From Streptomyces sp. NRRL F-525 (lineage in GTDB: Bacteria > Actinomycetota > Actinomycetes > Streptomycetales > Streptomycetaceae): a stretch of DNA of 64,000 nucleotides. Position 1 is the stretch's first letter, and each line of letters starts with the position of its first letter. The notes beneath the pieces are model-generated. The model made no database searches and was not told the origin of the DNA. It worked only from the letters and a program-made list of their open reading frames with translations. The translations under genes were made by a program, and so were the position numbers. This document shows, in pieces, positions 44,093 through 52,153 of the stretch. The stretch covers positions 124,001 to 188,000 of the forward strand of contig NZ_JNXE01000005.1 in assembly GCF_000716605.1 (NCBI RefSeq), in the 5' to 3' direction.

Positions 44093-45500
44093 GGCTGACC
44101 TCCGCCTGTCCGACGCCGACCTGGAGGTCCAGGTCCAGCGTGCCGGTGCTCTTGACGCCCGTCGCCGGGGTCAGGGTGACCTGCTTGTGCTTGCCCGGCT
44201 CCACGTCCACGTCCTTCTTGTCGTCACCGGGCAACTGGATGTCCCCGACGCGTACGTCCACACTCAGGTTCACCGTCACGTTCGGCGGCACGATCACCTT
44301 CAGCTGACCGACGCCCACCTCGGCGTCCGTCGAGACCGTCTGCCCCTTGGTCAGCCGCAGTTGGGTCAGGTCGAGCGTGCCCACCCCGTTCCCCAGGTCG
44401 TACTTCTGCTGCACCTCCGCCACCGCCGCGGGCTGCCAGGTGAGGTGTTCCCAGTGCGTGGTGAGGTCCTTGGGCAGGGCAGCCGAGGCGGCGAGCAGGC
44501 CGGCCGTGACGATCGCGAGGAACACCGAGCTTGCCCCCGTCCGCCCGAGGAACGCGCTGACCGCGATCCCCAGGCCGAAGACGACGAGCGCACAGGCCAG
44601 GCCCGCCTGCAGGCTGGTGCCGAGCGTCTGGTCGTCCCACTTCGCGGCGGTGCCGAGGCCCCCCGCGAGCAGCGCGAGCAGGAACACCCAGCCGCCGATC
44701 CAGCGCGGACCGCGCGTTTTCGGAGGCGCCGGGCGCGGGACCCGCTGGTCCGCGGGCCAGTGCGGGTAGGAAGGGGCGAGCCTGAAGTCGATCACGTCCG
44801 CGATGTCTCGGTCGCGGGAGTCGCCGGGGCCCCACAGATAACCGGTGCCACCGACGTGTGTGCCGTCCTTGACGATCGGATCACGCCACCAGGAGGGGTA
44901 GGCGGTGGCCACCGGCGGCGCCTGGGCCTCCGGCGGGGCGTCGGCGACGGCCTGCGCGGCGAGCGGGTCGGGGTCGGGGGCGCCGCGCTGCTGCGACCAG
45001 TACCCCGCGCCCGCCAGCAGGAGGGAGAGGACGACGGCGAAGGTCAGCACACTCGCGTTGTTCAGCATCGACAGGAACACACCGCAGCCGACCAGCGCGA
45101 ACAGCACGGCGGCCAGGGCCTGGCCGTCCACGCGGCCGGTGAAGAGCTTGCGGACCTCGTTCTCCTCCTCGTCGTCGTACGGGACGAAGAGCCATGCGAA
45201 GCCGTAGAAGATGAGGCCGATGCCGCCCGTCGCCGAGAGCACGGCGAGCGTGATGCGGAAGATCACTGGGTCCATGTCGCACTGCCGCCCGAGCCCCGCG
45301 CACACCCCCGCGAGCACCTTGGACCGCCGGTCCCGCCGGAACCGGTGCGGAGCCGCGGCCGCGGTGCCGCCGCCGGGCACGGCACCCGGCGAAGAGGCGG
45401 CACCCGCGCCGGGCACGGCGTCCTGCGGCCCGCCGCCCGCTCGGGGACGTGGGCCGGAGCCGGGTCCGGGACCCGTCGCGGCGCGCTCGTGATCTGTCAT
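44079..45500 (-). CDS. PspC-domain membrane protein with LiaF-like C-terminal domain
   Basis: 473 residues. After an acidic/Gly-rich head, the PspC domain (about 52-115) has RSKVLAGVCAGLGRQCDMDP and GIGLIFYGFAWLFVPYD. About six further membrane helices follow to residue 360. The C-terminal soluble domain (about 380-473) carries repeated VGxGxLDL/VGVGQLKV/VRVGDIQLPG strands like those of the LiaF and DUF4097 families. In Bacillus LiaF, and in the corynebacterial EsrI protein with a PspC domain, such proteins hold a sensor kinase inactive until the envelope is damaged. It is divergent from exactly such a kinase, so an inhibitory role is a reasonable inference. Confidence 0.85.
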   Translation of the reverse strand: MTDHERAATGPGPGSGPRPRAGGGPQDAVPGAGAASSPGAVPGGGTAAAAPHRFRRDRRSKVLAGVCAGLGRQCDMDPVIFRITLAVLSATGGIGLIFYGFAWLFVPYDDEEENEVRKLFTGRVDGQALAAVLFALVGCGVFLSMLNNASVLTFAVVLSLLLAGAGYWSQQRGAPDPDPLAAQAVADAPPEAQAPPVATAYPSWWRDPIVKDGTHVGGTGYLWGPGDSRDRDIADVIDFRLAPSYPHWPADQRVPRPAPPKTRGPRWIGGWVFLLALLAGGLGTAAKWDDQTLGTSLQAGLACALVVFGLGIAVSAFLGRTGASSVFLAIVTAGLLAASAALPKDLTTHWEHLTWQPAAVAEVQQKYDLGNGVGTLDLTQLRLTKGQTVSTDAEVGVGQLKVIVPPNVTVNLSVDVRVGDIQLPGDDKKDVDVEPGKHKQVTLTPATGVKSTGTLDLDLQVGVGQAEVSRAAS

Positions 45501-45990
45501 GCGTCCATGCTGCCCGCCGCGAGCCGCCGATGGCAGTCGGGACGACCCTGGCCGAACCCTGAAATCCGCCCTGACCCGGACCGGGGGAGTGTTCGAGGGG
45601 CTGAGGCCGTGGTGCGCGCCGGTGGGCTGTGCCGCGAGCGAGCTGTTCGCCGGGCGGGTGCGGTCGCCGCGGGCGGCCGGTTGCCCGCAGGGCTCCCGTG
45701 CCGTCGTGACTGACACCGCGACCGGCACCCGCGACCGGCCCCACGACTGGTACCGCGACCGGCTCGTGTGCCGGTGGCGCTCAGATCCCCCGCAGCCGCA
45801 GCCGCAGCCGCAGCCGCAGCCGCAGCAGCCATCGCAGCCGCCACCGACCCACGGACCGCCGTCACCCGCCTCGCCTTCCGGCAACCCGTCAGAACCCCCG
45901 CGGCACGCCGTTTTCGCGGACCGAGCGTGCCGGATTCGAAGATCAGGGGAGTCTCGGGGGTCGACCCTGATGCCCTGAACGGCGGGGCGT
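45501..45990. other. 490-bp divergent region between PspC and the PspC-histidine kinase
   Basis: It should hold the promoters and regulator sites of the envelope-stress system. A hexanucleotide repeat (CGCAGC, six copies) lies at 45791-45826. No promoter could be assigned. Frames crossing it lack coding bias. Confidence 0.5.
45791..45826. repeat. Hexanucleotide tandem repeat (CGCAGC)6
   Basis: Six perfect copies of CGCAGC lie in the gap between the divergent PspC genes. Copy number is likely to vary between strains by slippage. Confidence 0.85.
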
Positions 45991-47298
45991 GTGAACATCG
46001 GTGGCATGCCGGAAGCCGCAGCATTGCCCGTCGAGGACCCGCGGCCGCCGCGCAAGCTCTACCGCAGCAGTGACGGACGCTGGCTCGGTGGTGTGGCGCG
46101 GGGGCTCGCCGGGCATCTCGGGCTGCCGGTGATCTGGGTGCGGCTGGTGTTCGTGGGGCTGTTCCTCGCGGACGGACTCGGCGCGCTGCTGTACGCCTCG
46201 TTCTGGTTCTTCGTGCCGCTCGGCGTCGGCGGCGTCGCCGGTCAGCGGCCCCCGTCGCTCGTCTCCACCGAGACCTCGCCGGACGGCCGTCGCAGGCTCG
46301 TCGCCCGCAAGCCGGACAAGGGCCAGATCGTCGCCCTCCTCCTCATGGTCGTCGTGGCGCTGGTCTTCGTCGGCAATGTGAACCTGGGCAATGGCGCCAA
46401 GGCCTATCTCTTCCCGACCGTCCTCGTCGGCGCGGGCGTCGCCCTCGTCTGGCGCCAGGCGGACAACGCCCGCCGGGCCCGCTGGGCCGAGGTCGGCAGC
46501 CGCCGCCGTACGCTCAGCCTGCTGCGCGCGGGCGGCGGTGTCCTGCTGGTCACCGCCGGCGCCACCGCGATCTTCGTCCTCCAGGGCTCCGCCGACCACC
46601 TCGGCTCGGTCCTCCAGGCCGCCCTCGCGGTCCTCGTCGGCATCACCCTGCTCGCCGGCCCGTACCTCGTGCGGATGACCCAGGACCTCTCCGAGGAACG
46701 CCTGATGCGCATCCGCGCCCAGGAGCGTGCCGAGGTCGCCGCCCATGTCCACGACTCCGTGCTGCACACCCTGACCCTGATCCAGCGCAACGCGGAGAGC
46801 CCGAACGAAGTGCGCCGCCTGGCCCGCGCCCAGGAGCGCGACCTCCGGGCATGGCTCTACAAACCGGAGGGCACCGGCAAGGACGAGGCCGACGAACCCG
46901 ACACCCTCGCCGAGGCGGTGCGCCGCAGCGCGGCCGAGGTCGAGGACAAGCACGGTGTCCCCATCGAGGTGGTCATCGTCGGCGACTGCCCGCTCGACGA
47001 CAGGATCGGTGCCCAGATGCAGGCCGCGCGCGAAGCTATGGTCAACGCGGCCAAGTACGGTGGCGAGGGCGGCGCCGTACAGGTCTACGCCGAGGTGGAG
47101 GGGAAGACGGTCTTCGTGTCCGTCCGTGACCGCGGACCGGGTTTCGACCTCGACTCGATACCCGCCGACCGCATGGGTGTCAGAGAATCGATCATCGGCC
47201 GTATGGAGCGCCACGGCGGTACGGCCCGACTGCGCGCGGTGCCGGACGGCGGTACCGAGGTCGAGCTGGAGATGGAGAGGGCGGAGAAGACGTCATGA
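45991..47298 (+). CDS. Sensor histidine kinase with PspC domain
   Basis: 435 residues. An N-terminal PspC domain (RWLGGVARGLAGHLGLPVIW, then ASFWFFVPLG) and four more membrane helices are followed by a NarL-group kinase core. The phosphoacceptor is His 254 in HVHDSVLHTL, with ERAEVAAH before it. The ATPase has REAMVNAAKY (N box) and DRGPGFD (G box). This is the architecture of corynebacterial EsrS and of LiaS-like sensors. GTG at 45991 has GGCGGGG just upstream; an ATG at 46006 is possible. Its stop overlaps the response-regulator ATG by four bases, so the pair is one operon. Confidence 0.92.
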   Translation: MNIGGMPEAAALPVEDPRPPRKLYRSSDGRWLGGVARGLAGHLGLPVIWVRLVFVGLFLADGLGALLYASFWFFVPLGVGGVAGQRPPSLVSTETSPDGRRRLVARKPDKGQIVALLLMVVVALVFVGNVNLGNGAKAYLFPTVLVGAGVALVWRQADNARRARWAEVGSRRRTLSLLRAGGGVLLVTAGATAIFVLQGSADHLGSVLQAALAVLVGITLLAGPYLVRMTQDLSEERLMRIRAQERAEVAAHVHDSVLHTLTLIQRNAESPNEVRRLARAQERDLRAWLYKPEGTGKDEADEPDTLAEAVRRSAAEVEDKHGVPIEVVIVGDCPLDDRIGAQMQAAREAMVNAAKYGGEGGAVQVYAEVEGKTVFVSVRDRGPGFDLDSIPADRMGVRESIIGRMERHGGTARLRAVPDGGTEVELEMERAEKTS

Positions 47299-48014
47299 GC
47301 GACGCGACCGAGACGAACGAACCGGCGGAGCCGACCGGCGGGAGCGCGGGCGGGCGTCACGTGCGCGTGGTCCTCGTCGACGACCACCGCATGTTCCGCA
47401 CGGGGGTCCAGGCCGAGATCGGCCGCACCGACGAGACCGGGGTCGAGGTGGTCGGCGAGGCCGCGGACGTCGATCAGGCGGTCACGGTGATCACCGCGAC
47501 CCGCCCCGAGGTGGTCCTCCTCGACGTCCACCTCCCGGGTGGCGGCGGGGTCGAAGTCCTGCGCCGCTGCGCCCCGTTGATGAGCGACGCCGAGCAGCCC
47601 GTCCGCTTCCTCGCCCTGTCCGTGTCGGACGCGGCGGAGGACGTGATCGGGGTGATCCGCGGCGGTGCGCGCGGCTACGTCACCAAGACGATCACCGGCA
47701 CGGACCTCGTGAGCTCCATCTTCCGGGTCCAGGAGGGCGACGCGGTCTTCTCGCCCCGCCTGGCCGGCTTCGTCCTCGACGCCTTCGCGTCGACCGACGC
47801 CCCGCCGGTCGACGAGGACCTCGACCGCCTCACCCAGCGCGAGCGCGAGGTGCTCCGCCTCATCGCGCGCGGCTACGCCTACAAGGAGATCGCCAAGCAG
47901 CTGTTCATCTCGGTGAAGACGGTCGAGTCCCATGTCTCGGCGGTACTGCGGAAGCTCCAGCTGTCGAACCGGCACGAGCTGACGCGGTGGGCGACGGCAC
48001 GTCGACTGGTGTGA
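47295..48014 (+). CDS. NarL/LuxR-type response regulator, partner of the PspC kinase
   Basis: 239 residues. The receiver domain has VVLVDDHRMF, the phosphorylatable Asp in VVLLDVHLPG and the Lys in YVTKTI. A LuxR helix-turn-helix (about 170-232) reads LTQREREVLRLIARGYAYKE and VKTVESHVSAVLRKL. The ATG at 47295 overlaps the kinase stop (ATGA), so production is coupled. Its likely targets are its own divergent promoter region and envelope genes. The receiver contains all residues needed for phosphotransfer, unlike the orphan BldM at 4.8 kb. Confidence 0.94.
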   Translation: MSDATETNEPAEPTGGSAGGRHVRVVLVDDHRMFRTGVQAEIGRTDETGVEVVGEAADVDQAVTVITATRPEVVLLDVHLPGGGGVEVLRRCAPLMSDAEQPVRFLALSVSDAAEDVIGVIRGGARGYVTKTITGTDLVSSIFRVQEGDAVFSPRLAGFVLDAFASTDAPPVDEDLDRLTQREREVLRLIARGYAYKEIAKQLFISVKTVESHVSAVLRKLQLSNRHELTRWATARRLV

Positions 48015-48060
48015 CCCGTAAGGGAGTTCACCCGGGACCTCTGGGGGATACCCCGGGGAT

Positions 48061-49134
48061 TCACACCACCCGGGTCGCCCCCGCGAACGGCATCTCGTCG
48101 ATCGGCGCCAGCCGGACCGGCGCCGTCGGGTTCGGGGCGTGGATCATCTGGCCGTCGCCGACGTAGATGCCGACGTGACTGATGCCGGAGTAGAAGAACA
48201 CCAGGTCGCCGGGGCGCAGTTCGGACCGGGAGACCCGCTGGCCCGCGTTGATCTGAGCGTAGGTCGTGCGGGGCAGGGAGACCCCGGCGGAGCTGTACGC
48301 GGCCTGGACGAGGCCCGAGCAGTCGAAGGCGTTGGGGCCTGTCGCGCCCCAGACGTAGGGGCTGCCGAGCTTCTGGTAGGCGTAGGAAACGGCCGCCGCC
48401 GCACGGGAGTTGGGGGCGTCGGCCCGAGCGGCGGAAGAACCGGGAGCGGCCAGCGCGCCCCGGGCCGTGGTCGACGACCGTGACGCGCGGCCGGTGCCAC
48501 CCGCCTCGCCGACCTGCGCCCGCTGCTGCGGGGGCAGGGTGGACAGCAGGCGGCGGGCCTGGTCCAGCTTGCCGTTGATCGTCTTCTTCTGCTTGCCCAG
48601 CTCCGCCTGCCGGGACTTCAGCGAGGTCAGCTCGATGTGCGCGGCGCCGCGCAACTGCTCGATCTCGCGCAGCTGTTGGCGGACCAGTTCCACGGCCGCC
48701 GTCTGCCGGTGGCCCACCCGGTCGGCGAACTCGGCGCCGTCCAGATACCGTTCGGGGTTGTCCGAGAGCATGAGCTGCACCGCGGGGTCGATCCCGCCGC
48801 TGCGGTACTGCGCGGCGGCGACGTAACCCAGCGAGTCCCGGGCCGAGTTGAGCTTCTCCGTCTTGCGTGCCGCCTCGTCCCGCAGGGTGTTCAGCCGCTT
48901 CTCGGCCGCGTCCGCCTTCTCCTTCGCGCCGTCGTACTTCTCGGTCGCGACCTCCGCCTCCTGGTACAGCTTGTCCACCTTGGCCTTGACCTGCGTCGGT
49001 GTCAGCTGTGGCTCGGCGTGCGAGGTCCCGTCGAAGGCGGTCGCCGTCGCCGCGCCCGCGAGGGCGATCGTCGCCGCCGTCCGGGCTGTGTTGCCGCTGA
49101 GCGAGCGCTGTCGGGGCTTGCGGTGCGCTGCCAC
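48061..49134 (-). CDS. Secreted NlpC/P60 cell-wall endopeptidase
   Basis: 357 residues. A signal peptide (about 1-40, TAATIALAGAATATAF) is followed by a long coiled coil (about 45-180, KAKVDKLYQEAEVATEKYDG...), a Ser/Ala linker and an NlpC/P60 catalytic domain (about 240-357). The nucleophile is in FDCSGLVQAAY, and the catalytic His in ISHVGIYVGDGQMIHAP, so the enzyme should cleave D-Glu-diaminopimelate links in peptidoglycan, like RipA-type hydrolases. GTG at 49134 begins VAAHRKPRQR. It has a long leader with a 14-bp hairpin and a likely promoter at 49300. It converges on the response regulator gene. Confidence 0.93.
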   Translation of the reverse strand: MAAHRKPRQRSLSGNTARTAATIALAGAATATAFDGTSHAEPQLTPTQVKAKVDKLYQEAEVATEKYDGAKEKADAAEKRLNTLRDEAARKTEKLNSARDSLGYVAAAQYRSGGIDPAVQLMLSDNPERYLDGAEFADRVGHRQTAAVELVRQQLREIEQLRGAAHIELTSLKSRQAELGKQKKTINGKLDQARRLLSTLPPQQRAQVGEAGGTGRASRSSTTARGALAAPGSSAARADAPNSRAAAAVSYAYQKLGSPYVWGATGPNAFDCSGLVQAAYSSAGVSLPRTTYAQINAGQRVSRSELRPGDLVFFYSGISHVGIYVGDGQMIHAPNPTAPVRLAPIDEMPFAGATRVV

Positions 49135-49184
49135 GTGGACTGCACGTCCTTTCGTACGACCGCCGGGGGAGCGGGCGATTGCGC

Positions 49185-49227
49185 GTCCGGCGGCGGCCTG
49201 CACAGGGGGAGCGGGCCGCCGCCGGAC
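49185..49227 (-). promoter_or_regulatory. 14-bp hairpin in the NlpC/P60 5' leader
   Basis: 49185-49198 pairs perfectly with 49214-49227 around a 15-nt loop, about 50 bases before the GTG. It is a candidate attenuator or structured leader element. Confidence 0.55.
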
Positions 49228-49299
49228 AGTCTTCGGCGGTGGTGGCCGACTGCCGCCCCTGGTCCGGGCGGCGGTGGGGAGCCGGTCACCTGGTGGAGG

Positions 49300-49329
49300 A
49301 CGCTAAACCTGATGGTGACGGCCCGGTAA
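49300..49329 (-). promoter_or_regulatory. Candidate promoter of the NlpC/P60 gene
   Basis: Minus strand: -35 TTACCG (49324-49329), 18-bp spacer, -10 TAGCGT (49300-49305). The same -10 and spacing precede the second NlpC/P60 gene (51968-51997). Confidence 0.45.
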
Positions 49330-49549
49330 CGCATGTCCACAACTGGCATGAGGTGATCGGCGATTGACCGCAAGTGACGGTGATCCCGGTCCGGGGCCGC
49401 CGCCTTCGCACGGAGCGCTGACCGAAGCGGCGGTTCCGACGCGGGGCGGGACGGGACGGTGCTATGGGCCGCATATATGCAAGGACCGGGAAGCGCTAAC
49501 GAGGGCCGGTGTCGGACGGTCCCCGAGCCCCTGATTAGGCTCCGGACCC

Positions 49550-49903
49550 ATGGACGTACTCATCCATCTCTTCGTCGGCCTGCACATCATCGGCATCGCC
49601 GCGCTGCTCGGCGGTTTCCTCACCCAGATGAAGGCGATGGGCCAGGGCACGGCCCGCTTCGTCCCCGGCATGCTGCACGGCGCGCTGACCATGCTGGTCA
49701 CCGGCGCGATCCTGGTCGGCCTCAACCAGGCCGACGATCAGCACGTCAACAACATCAAGATCGGCATCAAGCTCGCGCTGCTGATCGTGATCCTCGGCCT
49801 CGTCTATGTGAAGCGCGACGAGGAGGCGGTCGACAAGAGCCAGTTCGCGCTGGTGGGCGGGCTGACCATGGTGAACATCTTCATCGCGGTCCTGTGGACG
49901 TGA
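49550..49903 (+). CDS. Small integral membrane protein
   Basis: 117 residues and four predicted helices (VLIHLFVGLHIIGIAALLGG, MLHGALTMLVTGAILVGL, IGIKLALLIVILGLVYVK and FALVGGLTMVNIFIAVLW) with very short loops. It resembles uncharacterised actinobacterial integral membrane proteins. The family is not named here. The ATG at 49550 is the only sensible start. The last 23 bases overlap the convergent TDT-family gene. Confidence 0.8.
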   Translation: MDVLIHLFVGLHIIGIAALLGGFLTQMKAMGQGTARFVPGMLHGALTMLVTGAILVGLNQADDQHVNNIKIGIKLALLIVILGLVYVKRDEEAVDKSQFALVGGLTMVNIFIAVLWT

Positions 49904-50870
49904 CCCCGGACGCGGCGGCGAGGTAGAACCGGACCGTCCCCGCGGCGACCACCAGCCAGGCCGCCACCGCGATCCACAGCACCACCTCCCCGGGCGTCCG
50001 CAGCCACGAGACGTCCACGGCGGTACCCACGGACAGCATGGTCGCCGCCGTCATCCCCAACGGGAACACGGTCGACCAGCGGCGCACGTCGAAGCGCAGC
50101 CGCGGCCAGGCGGCCTCGGCGGCCACCAGGACCACGCACCAGGCCACGTCGAGCACCAGCAGCACGACGGTCACGGCCCGCAGGACGCCCCGGTCGTCGG
50201 AGTTCCACAGGTACAGGCGCGCGCTGTCGGCGGCGATCAGCTTCGACCCGGCCAGCGCCGAGACGGCCAGCGCGCCGCCGACGATCCAGTGGTCCCCGGC
50301 CCCGGTGATCACCTGCTGCCACTCGAAACGGGCGAGCGCGAAGCCGTAGAGGACCAGCCCGAACCAGAACAGCACCAGCGCCGTGTGTGCGAGCCAGGCC
50401 ACCGACTCGGCCGCGGCGATCGTCGCCCCCAGGACGGCCAGCGACTGGGTGGCCACACAGCCGAGGAACACGGTCCCGGGCATACGTCCTTGCCAGGTCC
50501 GTACGACCCGCACGAGCAGCCAGGGCCACAGCACCGCCGCCAGCGCCAGCAGCGCCTCGGCCACCGTCTGCCGACCCGCCGCCGAGAACCGCGTTCCCAG
50601 TACGGCGGTCGCGGCCGTGGCGGTCAGCGCGCCGGGCGTCCCCGCTTCCGTGAGCCACCGCCGCCGGTCCCACAGCAGGCGTACGGCGAAGTCCGCGGCC
50701 AGTCCCAGCCAGAAGGCGCACGCCACCACGAAGGCGATGCGGGACAGCACCCCGTACCCCGTGACCCGCAGGCCGACCGACACGATCGCGGTGGCCATCA
50801 CGACGGCCCCGGCCGCCGGCGGACGCTGCGCCCACCAGGCGCGGAAGCGGGAGATACCGGTATCGGACAT
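49881..50870 (-). CDS. TDT-family (tellurite-resistance/dicarboxylate) transporter-like membrane protein
   Basis: 329 residues with about nine or ten predicted membrane helices arranged like the tellurite-resistance/dicarboxylate transporter (TehA/SLAC1) family, for example AFVVACAFWLGLAADFAV, VLFWFGLVLYGFALARFEW and STVFPLGMTAATMLSVGTA. The last segment resembles the STVFPLGMY signature of the family. Family members move C4-dicarboxylates, sulfite or anions; the substrate here is unknown. The ATG at 50870 begins MSDTGISRFR. Its 3' end overlaps the small membrane protein gene. Confidence 0.82.
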   Translation of the reverse strand: MSDTGISRFRAWWAQRPPAAGAVVMATAIVSVGLRVTGYGVLSRIAFVVACAFWLGLAADFAVRLLWDRRRWLTEAGTPGALTATAATAVLGTRFSAAGRQTVAEALLALAAVLWPWLLVRVVRTWQGRMPGTVFLGCVATQSLAVLGATIAAAESVAWLAHTALVLFWFGLVLYGFALARFEWQQVITGAGDHWIVGGALAVSALAGSKLIAADSARLYLWNSDDRGVLRAVTVVLLVLDVAWCVVLVAAEAAWPRLRFDVRRWSTVFPLGMTAATMLSVGTAVDVSWLRTPGEVVLWIAVAAWLVVAAGTVRFYLAAASGVTSTGPR

Positions 50871-50967
50871 GGCCCGATGCTAGGGAGCGGCCCCGGTGCC
50901 GACGACGGGCCACGCGCGCGTGGGGCTCAAAAACACCTGCACGCGTGTGTGCGTGCCGAGAACCCGC

Positions 50968-51870
50968 TCAGGCCGGCCGCACCACGCTGTGGACGGTCGC
51001 CGCGCCGTCGTGGTGGACAGGCTCCTCGCGGACGTAGGCGCCGGGCTTCGGGGCGTGGATCATCGTGCCGTCGCCTACGTAGACACCGACGTGGGTGATG
51101 TCGTCGTGGAAGAAGACCAGGTCACCGGGTTGCGCGTCGGCAAGGGAGACCGTCGTGCCGGCGTTCGCCTGGTCGGTGATCACGCGCGGGAGGGTCACCC
51201 CGGCGGCCTTCCAGGCGGCCTGGGTGAGGCCCGAGGAGTCGTACGAGCCGGGTCCGGCGGCGCCCCAGACGTACGGCTTGCCGACCTGCGCGCGGGCGAA
51301 GGCGACTGCCTGCTGCTGCGCGAGCGCCGCCGCCTCCTGCCGCTTCCGCGCGGTCGGCCGCGCCAGCAGTTCGCGCGCGGTGGAGAGCTTCTTCTGGACC
51401 GTGGCCTTGGCCGTCCTCAGGTCGCTCTGCGTGTCGTCGGGCGTGGGGAGGCTCTCGGGCGTCTCATGCCGAACCGCGTTCTTCTGGCGGCTGGTCAGCC
51501 GGCTCATCAGCTGGGCCTGCTCGAAGTAGTCCTGTGGGGTGTCCGGGAGCAGGAACGTCGAGGCGTCCGGGGCGGAGGCCCTGGTGCGGTACTGCGCGGC
51601 GGTGAACGAACCCAGCCGCTCCCGCGCGGAGTTGAGCGTCCGCGCGAGCTTGGGCACGTCCTCCGGGCCGGTGTCGACGCGCCCGCGCTGCCTGGCCGCC
51701 CTCTCCCTGGTCGCGTTGTACGTCTCGGTCCCCGACTCCGCCCGCCGGTAGAGGTCGTCGACCTTCCGCTCGACCTCTCCGAGGCTCCGGTCGCCGTCGT
51801 CGGCGGCGGGGGTCCATATGCCTGCGATGCGCGAACCCGCGGAACGCGGCTTGCGGTGCGACGACGCCAA
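50968..51870 (-). CDS. Degenerate NlpC/P60 protein: catalytic Cys to Ser, no signal peptide
   Basis: 300-residue homologue of secreted NlpC/P60 wall hydrolases. A helical region (GEVERKVDDLYRRAESGTET...) and an NlpC/P60 domain (about 190-300, AFARAQVGKPYVWGAAGPGS) are recognisable. The nucleophile motif reads YDSSGLTQAAW, with Ser (TCC) in place of Cys (TGC), while the His in ITHVGVYVGDGTMIHAP remains. After ASSHRKPRSAGSRIAGIWTP, where paralogues have a hydrophobic signal peptide, the sequence goes straight to DDGDRSLGE. The start is a TTG at 51870 with GGAAGGAG nine bases upstream. Probably inactive and cytoplasmic, a decaying paralogue, though expression cannot be excluded. Confidence 0.8.
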   Translation of the reverse strand: MASSHRKPRSAGSRIAGIWTPAADDGDRSLGEVERKVDDLYRRAESGTETYNATRERAARQRGRVDTGPEDVPKLARTLNSARERLGSFTAAQYRTRASAPDASTFLLPDTPQDYFEQAQLMSRLTSRQKNAVRHETPESLPTPDDTQSDLRTAKATVQKKLSTARELLARPTARKRQEAAALAQQQAVAFARAQVGKPYVWGAAGPGSYDSSGLTQAAWKAAGVTLPRVITDQANAGTTVSLADAQPGDLVFFHDDITHVGVYVGDGTMIHAPKPGAYVREEPVHHDGAATVHSVVRPA

Positions 51871-51967
51871 AGGAGACGACTCCTTCCAGATGATGCCTAC
51901 GGTCCGTGCCCGGAACGGGAGTTGGACCGACGCACCCCAGGTCGGCGGGGTCGTACGGCTTGATCGA

Positions 51968-51997
51968 ACGCTAACCAATTCGTGTGGCTTGTGTGAA
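51968..51997 (-). promoter_or_regulatory. Candidate promoter of the degenerate NlpC/P60 gene
   Basis: Minus strand: -35 TTCACA (51992-51997), 18-bp spacer, -10 TAGCGT (51968-51973), the same layout as the first NlpC/P60 gene. Leader of about 90 nt. Confidence 0.45.
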
Positions 51998-52153
51998 GGT
52001 TGATGGCCGATATGCCCGGTACGCGGCCGTGAGCTTGGCCATGCTCGGGGTCGGTCGTCGCTGGTCGTGACCGACCGGTTCTGGACCGTGAATTTTCCCG
52101 AGTTTTCGGGGTGGCAGTCGGTTGTCAGTGGGGCGCCCTAAACTCGGAAGGCG

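Larger units (their letters stand above)
49135..49549. other. 415-bp divergent region with the NlpC/P60 leader
   Basis: On the minus strand, a candidate promoter (49300-49329) gives a leader of about 160 nt containing the hairpin at 49185-49227. I looked for the cyclic-di-AMP riboswitch known from some actinobacterial wall-hydrolase genes and did not recognise its conserved blocks. Nothing was seen for the plus-strand gene. Confidence 0.5.

Noticed and set aside
45499..45978. Plus-strand frame encoding a Pro/Gln repeat protein
   Set aside because: Its repeat comes from the CGCAGC microsatellite; it fills a divergent promoter region and lacks a ribosome site.
49135..49549. Cyclic-di-AMP (ydaO-type) riboswitch in front of the NlpC/P60 gene
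   Set aside because: The conserved sequence blocks of that riboswitch were not found on the minus strand; only a simple hairpin is present.
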